Shown here piece after piece: positions 12,501 through 22,289 of a DNA stretch of 64,000 nt. Location of the stretch: contig JAJTWR010000266.1 of the NCBI GenBank assembly GCA_021613335.1, forward strand, positions 6,133,501 to 6,197,500, given 5' to 3'. Source of the stretch: Whitmania pigra. Its lineage: Eukaryota > Annelida > Clitellata > Hirudinida > Haemopidae. Each line of letters opens with the position of its first letter. Within the stretch, counting starts at the first letter, position 1. The notes beneath the pieces were generated by a model. That model made no database searches and was not told the DNA's origin. It saw only the letters and a program-made list of their open reading frames with translations. The position numbers and the translations under genes are program-made.

Positions 12501-12895
12501 AGCTCCGAGGCCCTGACACAACTGCATTGGCTACCCATCCATCTTCGCATCATCTACAAAATATCTCTGCTCACTTATCGAACATTAACCACATTCAACC
12601 CCCCTTATCTCCATCATCTCATTCGCCACCGTCACATCCCCGATCGCCTCCGCTCATCTTCTATAATTCATCTCCATCAACCTGTCCACATATCATCCAT
12701 CGTCAACCGAGGCTTCTCTCATGCCTCGCCCGCCGTCTGGAATAGCCTGCCCCCCATCATCCGGTCTCAGCCCACGCTCGAGCTCTTCAAGCGCCAGCTG
12801 AAGACCCATCTCTTCAAAAAGTTCCTTGAAGAATCAAGGCGCCTCTGACGCTACGCACAAGGCGCCATAGAAATAAACTATTATTATTATTATTA
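9565..12895 (+). mobile_element. L2/CR1-like non-LTR retrotransposon (LINE)
   Basis: Plus-strand frames encode, in order, an AP-like endonuclease (GLLNARSAVNKAALIQD and LTETWI near 10005-10110, VICGDFNAPGTG near 10420, YSDHHLISS near 10610) and a reverse transcriptase. The latter shows NYRPISNLS near 11505, MVGLDLSAAFDTINHS at 11710, VPQGSVLGPLLF in a shifted frame near 11900, and FHQYADDTSLY at 11982. The C-terminus ends LKTHLFKKFLEESRRL at 12848. Several frameshifts break it. It ends in a GGCGCC-loop-GGCGCC hairpin and an (ATT)n tail, typical of the L2/CR1 group. It is clearly more GC-rich than the surrounding DNA. It inserted inside the right arm of the Tc1 element; the 5' border is uncertain by about 100 bp. 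Confidence 0.88.
12837..12895 (+). promoter_or_regulatory. LINE 3' hairpin and (ATT)n tail
   Basis: GGCGCC occurs at 12839 and again about 27 bp later and can pair across the loop. It is followed by a short A-rich stretch and tandem ATT. In L2/CR1-type elements the 3' end is the reverse-transcriptase recognition site. The same block forms the tail of the SINE copies. Confidence 0.7.
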
Positions 12896-13240
12896 TTATT
12901 TACGGGAACCATTAACCCACATGAAAGGAAATTTTGCACGATGCTTACAAATGGTGCTTTGCGTAATTGCTGAAAATTTCATCAAGATATTTTAATTTGT
13001 AAGGAAATTACCCATGAAAAGTGGGCATGTCGTAACAATATTTCTAGCACTGTATGTCACGGTTGTCTTCATTTACTTCATTTGTAGCGCGGAATATATA
13101 CAGAGGGGAGCGGCTCGCGTGTAGTGGTGTGTTTCGTTCTTGAAGTTAACTCGAATAGTTCTGTTGGAGACATTTCTAAATTTGTTGGCTCTTTTTTTGT
13201 TGTTGTTAATAAAGCTTTCCATTTCCATGAATTTAATCAT

Positions 13241-13665
13241 ACATAAAGATGAGATAAAGCACTGGTTAAGGCTGTGCCTCCCACGATGGCATTGAGTGAT
13301 AAACTGTACGTTTGGAGACTTGGTTATATTGAAAGCTAACAAACATTTGTGATTGCAATACAAAATAAAAACACTTTCACTGGTTCAAATGTTATTTCTT
13401 AATTACTTAATGATTGTTAGCACCAATAAATGTTTTAACGATTGATACGTAGAGACGGTAACATTTAAATAATATGGAATTATGTATGATCACCATAAAG
13501 GCGTTATCATTAATTTTTCTTTTAAAATAACTTTTAAATACGTTTACCTTTACTTAAGTACATCTTTGAAAAAATACTTCTACCTTTACTTATGTAAATT
13601 TTTTGAGGTATTACTTGTACTTTTACTTAATTACTGAAATGCACTACTTTTTACAACACTGCTTA
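13241..13665. repeat. intergenic DNA ending in an AAGTA-rich hAT-like terminus
   Basis: 13241-13520 shows nothing recognisable. From about 13525 to 13652 the minus strand begins CAGTGTTGTAAAAAGTAG and carries repeated AAGTA words. This resembles the edge of the hAT-like remnants at 1-757 and 55430-56690. Confidence 0.45.
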
Positions 13666-13789
13666 TAAGTTTCATCTTCCTCAGTTTCTATTTCTGCCTT
13701 CTCAGATACAGGGAAGTCGTTTTAGTATTTTCCAGAGGAAAAGTCGTACAACTTTAGGAGGTGACCATTTTCCTTCTATCCTAAAGTCA

Positions 13790-14095
13790 GGCTACCCAAA
13801 AAGTTTGAATTTCTCTTGAGAGTCTCAAGTTGAGACTTTGATTAAGATTGACAAAGTAATGAAAGAGTAGTAAACACAAGTTTTGTATGTGTAAGGGAGT
13901 CCTGAAATAATGGAATTGCAGCGAAATAACTCCATTCATCTCTTTGCATGGTGGCATTGCAAATAGTTTTAAGAAGTTGAACAAAAATTACACTGTTAAT
14001 AAGTTAGAACATTCCATATCTAAACATTTTGTACCCCGGCATCTCAGCCCCGGTCCAGGCTAAAAATGTGACCCCGGTTGATCTCTAGCTGTCAG
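13790..14095 (+). repeat. dispersed repeat R1, copy 2
   Basis: Same orientation and block order as 1868-2160, including the CATATCTAAACATTTT block and the CCCCGG-rich end. No coding potential. Confidence 0.6.
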
Positions 14096-14539
14096 TTTAT
14101 TTACAAATGAATATCCCAACAAATGTCAATACTAGAACGCTGATATGATGGTATGACTTATATATGCCTGTAAACGGAGTAAGCTTGTCATTGTGGCCAA
14201 CTTTATTGATGAACGATGGAGATAGCGACGAATCAACTACAGACCTAAAAATTTTTATCTACTTAAGGAAAATTGTTTAGGATAAATTTAAAATATAATG
14301 TTACAAGTCATGGTAACAGAAATATTTTATATTAATGAATCAATTTTTGTAATTGAATTTACGATTTCCTAGAGTAGTAAAAAAACAGCACAGCTCATAT
14401 GTTGACAAATAAACCCAATTGCCTAATAAGCAGTGTGCATTGTGTGTTACGTGTGTCCTCAGAAAATCCACTTGTTGAAAATGAAGATCGGATATTGTAA
14501 ACGAGTACTAATTTAAAATTTTGGAAACTTTTCGCTAGC

Positions 14540-15969
14540 ATGGATTTAGATGATTGTTTATGTTGTTTTTTATCTCCCAACGATTCACCCAACCGGAACA
14601 GAAATAGAGATATCGATCGCCAATTGTCGATCGAACGCGATCGATTGCGTACCCAAGTGAAAGTGCTTTTACTTGGATCCGGAGAAAGTGGCAAAAGTAC
14701 ATTTATAAAGCAAATGAGGATAATCAACGGAAAAAAATTTTTGGAGGATGAGCTTAAAATGTTCAAAACTGTTGTATACAGCAATATTATATTAGGTATG
14801 AAAGTATTAATAGATGCCACCAACAAGCTCGGCTTAAAATTTGAAAATGGAGAAAACTTGCGAAATGCTGATTTTGTTTTTGCATTTGATTGCAATATTA
14901 GACTCGAAGAGCCTGTCTTTCAACAATATGTTCAAGCTATTTCAAGTCTTTGGAAAGATGGAGGAATTCGAGCAGCATTCGACAGAAGACATGAGTTTCT
15001 TCTTGTTAGTTCATGCCATGTTTTATTGCAATTAATATCTTATATGTTCTGTAATTGATGCATTTATTTAGGGAGACTCCACAAGGTATTTTATGGACAA
15101 TCTGAAAAGAATATCACAAACAGTAATTGTTTTATTAATCAGTTAATTATTATGCAATCACTGACACTTTTTGTGTTCAAAAAAAAATTAATTTTATTTC
15201 ATTTTAGAACTATATCCCTTCAAATTTGGACATATTATACTCCAGAAAAGCAACTAAAGGTGTAAGTGAACATGAAATCAAAATAAAAGGTGTCACTTTT
15301 CGATTTGTTGATGTTGGAGGTCAGAGGTCTCAGAGACAGAAGTGGTTTCAATGTTTCCAGGTAATTTAGCTAATGTAATATTACTATGCTAATTTACCTT
15401 ACCGTGCTGTTGATATGGATTCATCTTCAATGACATTATAAATAGTTTATAGCATCAGTATTTTGAAGTAATTTGGGTGCAAAAATATTCAATTGTTGAC
15501 TATTTCAGATCAACATATGCAAACCTTCTGAGGCTACATTTTTTTTTTGAAGGATGTGAAGTCGATTTTGTTCATGGTTTCATCAAGTGAATTTGATCAA
15601 GTTATTTATGAAGACAGAAAAACTAACCGACTGGTTGAATCATGTGCAATCTTTGATGCTGTAGCAAACAACAGAGCATTCCACTACGTTTCCATTATAC
15701 TTTTTCTGAACAAAACTGATTTACTTGCTGAAAAAGTGAAAGTATCTGATATTTCAGAATTTTTTCCAGTTTTTAAAGGAAATCCTCATTTGCTGTCTGA
15801 TGTTCAACACTTTCTTGTTAACCTGTTTGAATCTTTCAGAAAAGATAAGAATAGAGCTGTTTTTCACCATTTCACTACTGCTATTGATACAGAAAACATA
15901 AAGCATGTTTTTAATGATGTTAGGGAAACTATCCTTGCCAAAAACTTAACCTCTTTGATGCTTCAGTGA
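14540..15969 (+). CDS. heterotrimeric G-protein alpha subunit, G12/13 class
   Basis: Four exons join in phase 0: 14540-15004, 15072-15122, 15208-15360, 15553-15969. They predict 361 residues, slightly shorter than vertebrate G-alpha 13. The N-terminus has CLCC, likely palmitoylation cysteines, and no N-myristoylation glycine. Nucleotide-binding motifs are all present: P-loop GSGESGKS (residues 46-53), switch I around SRKATKG, switch [14 protein letters not shown], the base-recognition box FLNKTDLL and [11 protein letters not shown]. The final LMLQ and the SSSEFDQV segment mark the G12/13 class, which activates RhoGEFs at the plasma membrane. Odd point: switch II has Gln where most G-alpha have Glu (GGQRSE). 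The gene is otherwise intact. Class assignment is firm; orthology (concertina-like) is inferred. Confidence 0.95.
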
Positions 15970-17070
15970 GATATGCTGTTTCATATTCTTTCTGGAACCA
16001 TCACTTTATTTGTCTCTCAAGAAAATGTTAATGTTATGGTGATGAAAATATTTCATAGCCATCCATATGAAATGAAGTGCCTATATTTTAATTGTTTATT
16101 TTCTTGTCCATATCAGGAACCTTGTGCAAAAAAACAATTTTTAATTTTGTTTTAATTCCATAGTTATTAGCATTTGCTCTGGTACTTCTGATTTGTCATG
16201 AATGGAAAGAACATTTGATTATATTCTCATCATTCTTGAATATAATATTTCTTTTCTATAAACTAATTCACATCTTGATGAGATGAGATTCAGATGTCAT
16301 ATACTGCTGTTCTTCATATCATTTAATGCCTGATGTGCATAGCTTAATTGCCATGGCCAATATATTGGGGCTAGATTATATTATCATAAAAAAAATGTCA
16401 TGTGAACTAAATAATTGCTTTTGTTTTTATAAAAGTACATTCATTATAAAAGAGCTGCATTTATATAAATGTTTCATGACATATGTTCTCAAATGATGGG
16501 CAAAATAGTGCAATCAATTGTTTTTACATTTTTAAAGACTTTGATGCCCTTTGTACTGCTTCACAAATTTTAAATAACTGAAATGATGTAATGTTCCATA
16601 AAAGCGATATTGGACTTTTACAACAATTTCTTCTTATGTTCTGTGGATTCTTATCTTCTTGTATCTGTGGTCAGATAACGGTGATTGACCTGTTAAAGTA
16701 ATACAATAACCTTGCTACTAAAGTTGGATAAGTCAGGCTAGTAAGTTTAAGATCTGAAACGAATCAAATTATCTGACCATAAAGGTTATAAATGCAGTGT
16801 CCCTCATCTAGTTTATTCCAAGGATTAACTACTCTTATGCTGAAATAATTACTCTTGAGATTACCTTCCTGTATAGCTTACGTCTGTGCCCACTTGTGCA
16901 ATTGCTATTGGAGGCATCAAAAAAATAATCTGTTTTAAATTATTCTGTTCCTGTTAAATTCTTGAACATTTTTATGAGATATACTTTCCATACGTAAAGC
17001 AGCGAAAGAAAGCGAGGGCTTCGTACACCTCTGCAAAAACAAGATGTCAAACCTAGTTGTCAAAGCCGAC
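15970..17070. other. 3' flank of the G-alpha gene
   Basis: AT-rich, no gene seen. Probably contains the 3' UTR. Confidence 0.4.
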
Positions 17071-17074
17071 CTAG

Positions 17075-17170
17075 AAGGGATGAGGCAAACCCTTACCTGA
17101 CCCTGGCAGTACAGGCTGGGTTGCGAACACGACACATAACGATTGTTGTTATTATCGCCGCAGTTATCAC
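17075..17170 (-). repeat. tRNA-derived SINE, copy 3 (partial)
   Basis: On the minus strand it reads TCGTTATGTGTCGTGTTCGC then AACCCAGCCTGTACTG, the B-box and body of the family. The 5' A-box part is degraded and the LINE-like tail is missing. Confidence 0.7.
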
Positions 17171-17285
17171 TGTTGTGCCTCTTCATTTGGAACAGGTATC
17201 GATTCAGATGACTTCTTGCATGCCGGCTTCTGGAGATGAGTAATGATGTTCATCTTCTAATGGAGGTTGCATTGTGGTGTGCAGC

Positions 17286-17352
17286 AGTGGCGGATTTAGG
17301 AGGGTTGGCCGGGGAGGACCATGGCTCCCCCGTCATTTTTAAAGTCTAAGAA
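17286..17352 (+). repeat. MITE/hAT terminus, CAGTGGCGGATTTAG family, copy 2
   Basis: CAGTGGCGGATTTAGGAGG followed by CCGTCATTTTTAAAGTCTAAG, matching the reverse complement of 2253-2320. Confidence 0.65.
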
Positions 17353-17569
17353 AAAAATCCACCAGGCCCCACGAGATACGCCCTAGTGTTTCTTGTTCCT
17401 ATGCGTAACTTTTGGTATTTCCAGTTTTTCCCGAAAATTGCACGAAATATTTGTCTGAGTTCAATAAATTTCATAAGTAAGTAAATCTAATGTGTTTCAA
17501 TACATTGTGTAAAAATATGGCCTATTAAAATTCTGTATATAAAAATTATCGTCAAGAAACGTAACTGGG

Positions 17570-17835
17570 CCAAGTTTTTGCAACGCACTTTACGTTGAAA
17601 AGCATATGGCAATCTTCTGCCCATTTGAAAACCTTGTTAAGGTTTTCCTGAGGTGTATCCACATCTTCTTGCTTGCTGATACTTCTTGCTACTTTGGTGT
17701 TGTCAGGAGACTTGGATAATTTAGACCTTACGCCATCTTTTTTTTATTTGATTATAGTCCGTTGCATAACTGAGATGATTTGGAGACCTTACGCCATCAT
17801 CCAGATCATTCATATATATGCATAATAGCACAGGT
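17570..17835 (-). pseudogene. LINE reverse-transcriptase fragment interrupted by a micro-insertion
   Basis: The minus strand encodes a piece of non-LTR reverse transcriptase in broken frames: GPVLLCIYMNDLDDGVRS (the palm region before the YADD box), then SKLSK...NTKVARSISKQED and NKVFKWAEDCHMLFNVKC. The first part and the rest are separated by a 46-bp insertion at 17738-17783. The YADD-type box itself has decayed. Confidence 0.6.
17738..17783 (-). mobile_element. 46-bp LINE-tail micro-insertion with 15-bp target duplication
   Basis: The insert reads, on the minus strand, CCAAATCATCTCAGTTATGC, then AACGGACTATAATCAAATA and an A-run. AGACCTTACGCCATC flanks it exactly on both sides (17723-17737 and 17784-17798). 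It is the 3' end of the LINE that closes at 19650. Confidence 0.85.
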
Positions 17836-17904
17836 CCAAGCACCTAACACTTTGAATACTTTCTATGTTTCTCTTAAAATTGTCTTGTTTAACTACAAAA
17901 TCCT

Positions 17905-18375
17905 CATTACTAACCTATGCACCTATTTCAAATAGACTATTTGACCATTTATGAAATGTTGTTTGTGGCCCTCTGACATCGTGCCAATAATATTTATACC
18001 CATCTGGACCATCCAAATACAATTTCTTTTTATCTGAAAAAATAACAAAGTACCTGTTCATCTCTGAACTTACCATCTCTTTTGTCCAGTTTAGCTGGAT
18101 CTTTTTGTGAGCCTCCATTAGAAGTGGCTTGTGCTGACGCTTAACAAACTTCAATCAATTACTCTTCTGAAGGTACCTGAATATGGTCCATAGGCTAATC
18201 TACAAATTTAACTTATTTTAAAGTCTTTTGTTTGGAAACTTCACGGAGAACGACTCGTTTTTCATTTTCGGAAGGTTTTTGAGGTCTTTCTGGACTAGTT
18301 TTTGATCCATAACTTTAGGGATCATTCCAATTGTCATGGCTGGGTCTATGAGACCACCAGACATGTTTCCCAGAT
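17905..18375 (-). pseudogene. Tc1-like transposase fragment
   Basis: The minus strand encodes pieces of a second, different Tc1-like transposase: LKFVKRQHKPLL, AHKKIQLNWTKEMV, FVIFSDKKKLYLDGPDGY and YYWHDVRGPQTTFHKW. The first catalytic Asp (SDKKK) is kept. The catalytic core after this point is missing and no terminal repeats were found. Confidence 0.7.
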
Positions 18376-18654
18376 TCGTTAATAACTGAATGATTTGAAT
18401 GCTCTCGAGTGCATTTCATTAGTTTTGATTATTTGGTTAAGCTATCTAAATGTCATTATGGAGCTCAGGCGGAGGTAATTTAAGATAATGTTTAATGTTT
18501 TTAGGACAACTGGTTTGATCAACTGGTAGGCGTGTATTGACCTTCTTTCGTGAATTTCCACTGGCTGCTATTTTAGTAGAATTTATTAGGATTGGTTGAC
18601 ATTTTAGTAGATTGTATTAGAATTGTTAATCAGATCCGACGCTTATAAATATGG

Positions 18655-19650
18655 GCTCGACGAGAGCTATGGAGAGACACGGACGCCTCCAAGACCGAGG
18701 ACAACAAGGCCGGAATTGGGATTTACATCCCAAGGAAGGAAGTAAACATCAGTCTCATGACAGCTGCATTAGTTCAATCGAACTGGCAGCCATCGAGCGA
18801 TGTTTACTACATGTCAAGGACTCATATCAGGAGGAGTCCTTCGACATTGTCGTCCTAAGTGACTCGCTTAGTGCCCTACAGGCACTAAAGGACGGCAACA
18901 ATTATGCTCCTGATATTAAAAATGTACAGTTTTTAATTTCAGAAATTCAAGAGAGCGGCAGAAAGGTCACCCTCGTCTGGGTCCCTGCCCACGTTGGAAT
19001 CCCTGGCAATGAGAAGGCCGATGCCCTGGCAAAGGCAGCCACTGCAAGGGATCAGATAGACCTCCGGATTCCGGCGTCTATCAAGGATGTCAAAAGGTCC
19101 GTGGCCCGCAACATCTTCCAACAGTGGCAGACCAGATGGGATGCAGATCCTCGAAGCCTACATTACAAGTCCATAGAGAAACAAGTGTCGACGAAGAGCA
19201 AGTTCCAATGTGTCTCAAGGAGGAAGGAGGTTCTCATCTCCAGACTCCGAGTTGGAAAGTGTGCTCTGAACCAGCACTTGTTTTTCATGAAACGGCACCC
19301 AGACGGGAGGTGCGAGAAGTGCCCTCAAGAAGACGAAAGTGTGCAGCATTTCTTCATGGAATGCCCAGCCCAGTCATCCCCGAGGAGAGAAATCAAGATG
19401 TTTACAGGTCTATCCGACATGAAATCCATGCTTTGCAATCCAGCAAGTGTGGACATCATTTATCGGTGGATCTGCAAAAACAGATGCGGCTTACTATAAG
19501 CCTTTTACAATTTTACTACAACTAACTAATGCAGTTTATTATTCTAATACTTTTCATTTTTACTAACTTACTAACACTAACTAAAGTCCAAATCATCTCA
19601 GTTATGCAACGGATTATAATCAAATAAATAAATAAATAAATAAATAAATA
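18655..19650 (+). mobile_element. 3' part of an RNase H-bearing LINE
   Basis: An open frame from 18756 to 19499 encodes an RNase H domain. The first catalytic Asp (DTDASK, near 18676) is in a shifted frame. Then come SSIELAAIERCLL, VVLSDSLSALQAL and WVPAHVGIPGNEKADALAK, supplying the Glu, Asp and His/Asp positions. A C-terminal CEKC...HFFMEC zinc-knuckle-like motif follows. Endonuclease and reverse transcriptase are absent, so the copy is 5'-truncated. The 3' end is a hairpin-forming tail then (AAAT)n. The architecture fits LINE clades with a downstream RNase H (I/Nimb/R1-like groups); I cannot choose among them. Confidence 0.82.
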
Positions 19651-19830
19651 GCTATGGAGAGCAAAGGACTATAATCAAATAAATAAATAGCTGTAGAGGA
19701 TCCAAATCATCTAAGTTATGCAAAGGACTATAATCAAATAAATAAGCTGTGGAGGATAGTCCAAATCATTTCAATTATGTAAATAAATAAATATCAAATA
19801 AATAAATAATAAATAAATAGCTGTGAAGGA
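19586..19830 (+). repeat. tandemly amplified LINE 3' tail with (AAAT)n
   Basis: The word TCCAAATCATCTCAGTTATG is followed by CAACGGATTATAATCAAATA and AAAT repeats. Degenerate units repeat this three or four times, each ending in AAATAAATAGCTGTGGAGGA-like spacers. It may result from slippage or template switching during insertion. Confidence 0.7.
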
Positions 19831-20087
19831 TTAGTTTGATGATTTTAATGATTGGTTTCTGACGCTTTCCTGAGGTTTTTAGTCTTAGATCTTAGCTTGT
19901 AAATAAAGTTTTAGTTCCAATTCCTTGTTTTTGGTGAAGAACTTGGGGTTGGTGGTGGCAGCGATACTACCTGGTACTGGCTTCGAGCGAAGAACGTGAC
20001 ACCAATAATGGAATTTCTAGATTGAATAACCATCCTAGAAATATCTGAAATTGACAAATTCAAGTCTATGAAAGACTTTATTTGTCC

Positions 20088-20151
20088 GCTGGTGTTTTAT
20101 TAACGTCCGTTGCATATCTAGATGATTAGGACGGTGCTCCCGCAGCGGGGC
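20088..20151 (-). mobile_element. 64-bp LINE-tail-like micro-insertion with 12-bp target duplication
   Basis: CTTTATTTGTCC is present at 20076-20087 and again at 20152-20163. Between them, the minus strand has GTCCTAATCATCTAGATATG then CAACGGACGTTAATAAAAC, a diverged version of the LINE tail with the GTCC/GGAC stem kept. Confidence 0.75.
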
Positions 20152-20343
20152 CTTTATTTGTCCATTTTCGATATCAATAAGAATCTGTTCAGAACTCATC
20201 TATAATAACGTGAACTAATAGTACTTATACATAAGTAAATTTTTGGACCATTTATGCAGAGCCCTATAATAATAATCAGCTCTTTTGATTCCTGTAATAA
20301 AAATTATTTGACGGACAGGAAGAGACCCCATGCTCAGCCGTGA

Positions 20344-22199
20344 CATGGACTCCTAAATGTATACCAGGACTGTCAACCTAAGCCTAAAAGTTTCGCCGAT
20401 ATACATCGGGAGGCCATGCGCATAGCTGTACACTTGACAGGCTAAAAACAAGCGTGCATTGTTTCATTCTTCCTTTGTTTCGCATTTGCTGTACAACTGA
20501 AATATATCTTGTTTTGCTTATTTAACAAACTGTTTTAAAACCGGTCTTTTGAATTTTGTGGATTTACACATCATACATTGGACTATACATCATACATCTT
20601 ATCAAAAAGGTTTGTAACATAGAGCTCATTTCATTTCTTAATTGTACTAATCGATATACATTGAATAAACATTTCAATAACAAAATTTAAGTGATTTAAG
20701 ATTTGTAACTATTATATTTTAAATATCAACAGATAATATGGGTTATAAATGTTCCATATACGGATATAGATCTGGATACGACAAAGACGATTTTTAAAAA
20801 AATAACATAAGTCTTCACAAGTATCCCCTACATGACAAAGATTTATGCCAAAAATGGGTTAGAGCCAATCCTCGAGAAAACTTTTCTCCCATGGAAATAT
20901 GGAAATACTTGCACTTTGTTTATTAATAGCAAAGAGATTCCAAAAAGAAAATGTTGTGATTTAGTTAAAGAAAAAAGTTAAAAAATTTCTGATGTTTTAA
21001 ACTTGATGTCTCGTTTGAATTTTTGGCTTGGTGATGATAAAACTATATCTGAAGTGACACTTGAAAATGTCATCAATAGCATTGAAGATGTAATAAATCT
21101 AGATAACAGTCATGATGATAAAAAGCTCAACTTTGTTAGGGAACAATTAACATTATTGAAAACAAAAAAGCATGCTCATAGTTATTCCCCAAATGTAATT
21201 ATCACATGTTTTTTGTTATATTCTTATAGTAAATCAGCATTTTCTGCATTTAAACAAACAACTTCAGGTCTAATAGGTTGCTGCAAGTATTTGCTTGACA
21301 ATCTGCAGCTCAATTATGTTTTGTTGGGGAGCATCCAATCAGACTCTATTGAAACAAGATTTGGTTGGATCAGGCAGTTGTCTGGAGGAAATTATTATGT
21401 ATCCTGCAGACAGGTTTTGGAGAGTGACTAAAAGATTAGAGCAATGTCACTTTTAAAATTTTCTGGCTTCGAGGAAATAGAAAATTTTGTAATTCCAACG
21501 GATGAAAAAGATGATGAGCTAGAAGCCCTGGCCAATGATATCGCTGATTCTTTAGAGTTCAACACATCCATAACTAATGATTACTTGACAACATTGGCAT
21601 ATGTTTGTGGTGCAGTAGTTAGATTGGTTTGCAGCACCACAAAATGTAAATTTTGTTCCCTTTATTTAATTGACAATCAAGATTTAGATAATGAATTACA
21701 AGTAAATTCTGATGTTTTTAATTTTTTAAATCAAATTGATCATGGTGGATTAACAAAACCAACAGAATTTGCTTGGACAGTGTGTTTGCATTCTTATAAA
21801 GTTTTTACAGAATTAAAGAATAATAAACAACTTTTTGATAAATTCATGCTCTCAAAAAACCATATGTTATTATTTGAAAAGATTACAGTAAGGTGTTTAA
21901 ATGAAATTGATTTAATCACATCTTATTCAAACTATTGTGATTTTGATCATGAACTTAATTTTCTACTATGTAAATCTTTATTCAATTGTTTGAGTAAAAA
22001 TTTGGTCAAAACTAATTCTAATGTAAATTATAAAAGTATTCAAGGAAAGATTAAAAAATTAAAAAGCTAAACATGGTGTTGTTTTACAATTTTCTATAAA
22101 ATATCTGAAATACGCTAGTCTCATATAGAGATGCATGGCCTCCCGATGTATGGCTCGAATACGGTTGGCAGTCCTGATGTATATATATAGGAGTCCATG
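20344..22199 (+). mobile_element. P-element-like transposon
   Basis: Ends are inverted copies starting CATGGACTCCTA and continuing imperfectly to a CAGGACTG word. GCCGTGA lies on both sides (20337-20343 and 22200-22206); P elements duplicate 8 bp and start with CATG. An exact 19-bp subterminal inverted repeat occurs at 20401-20419 and 22133-22151. The interior encodes a decayed THAP DNA-binding domain from ATG 20738 (LHKYPLHDKDLCQKWVRANP) and P-transposase C-terminal regions. The element is 1,856 bp and non-autonomous. Confidence 0.85.
20738..22070 (+). pseudogene. P/THAP9-like transposase, internally deleted and interrupted
   Basis: The THAP part (20738-20930) contains stops. An open stretch 21003-21431 carries SIQSDSIETRFGWIRQLSGG, the conserved C-terminal motif of P/THAP9 transposases. 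A further frame 21444-22070 encodes the C-terminal helical region, with KCKFCSLYL. The RNase H-fold catalytic core normally between the THAP domain and the C-terminal part is not visible. The two long frames remain open although the protein cannot be catalytic. Confidence 0.75.
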
Positions 22200-22213
22200 G
22201 CCGTGAAAAACAA

Positions 22214-22271
22214 TAAGTCCAAATCATCTCAGTTATGCAACGGACTATAATCAAATAAATAAATAAATAAA
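22214..22271 (+). mobile_element. 58-bp LINE-tail micro-insertion with 11-bp target duplication
   Basis: GTGAAAAACAA occurs at 22203-22213 and 22272-22282. The insert is the AGTCCAAATCATCTCAGTTA...AACGGACT hairpin tail plus (AAAT)n. It sits immediately outside the P-like element's right end. Confidence 0.85.
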
Positions 22272-22289
22272 GTGAAAAACAACATCAAA

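Larger units (their letters stand above)
7247..13052 (-). mobile_element. Tc1-family transposon with nested insertions
   Basis: Both ends are inverted copies of CAGTGCTAGAAA followed by a TTACGAC-type word, flanked by TA (7245-7246 and 13053-13054). Inner repeats of the same word lie at 7421-7444 and 9511-9530, giving the two-direct-repeat (IR/DR) layout known from Sleeping Beauty-like elements. The minus-strand transposase is broken. The helix-turn-helix part (about 9390-8990) includes GRPKKLSNQIQRR and LDLDVHVRTVCNYL. The catalytic part (7804-7430) includes [25 protein letters not shown] and FQQDNAPSHAS. The first catalytic Asp position reads FTEEKKF (Glu), and the C-terminal third acidic residue is missing. 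Without its insertions the element would be about 1.3 kb. Confidence 0.85.
6635..13240 (+). pseudogene. Ty3/gypsy integrase relic, split by a Tc1 insertion
   Basis: From about 6640 to 7110 the plus strand encodes the C-terminal part of a gypsy-type integrase: a GYPEAAGLVERCNQSLK-like core end, a LLPFVLW segment, VYGTIPRGPLS, and a tail with DYYSHIEQDKYA and DRKYQVE. Stops and shifts are present. The sequence continues as probable 3' untranslated/LTR-like DNA to 7244. It is interrupted by the Tc1 element (TA duplicated) and resumes at 13055, with AATAAAG near 13209. Protease, reverse transcriptase and RNase H are absent, so the copy is dead. Confidence 0.65.
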
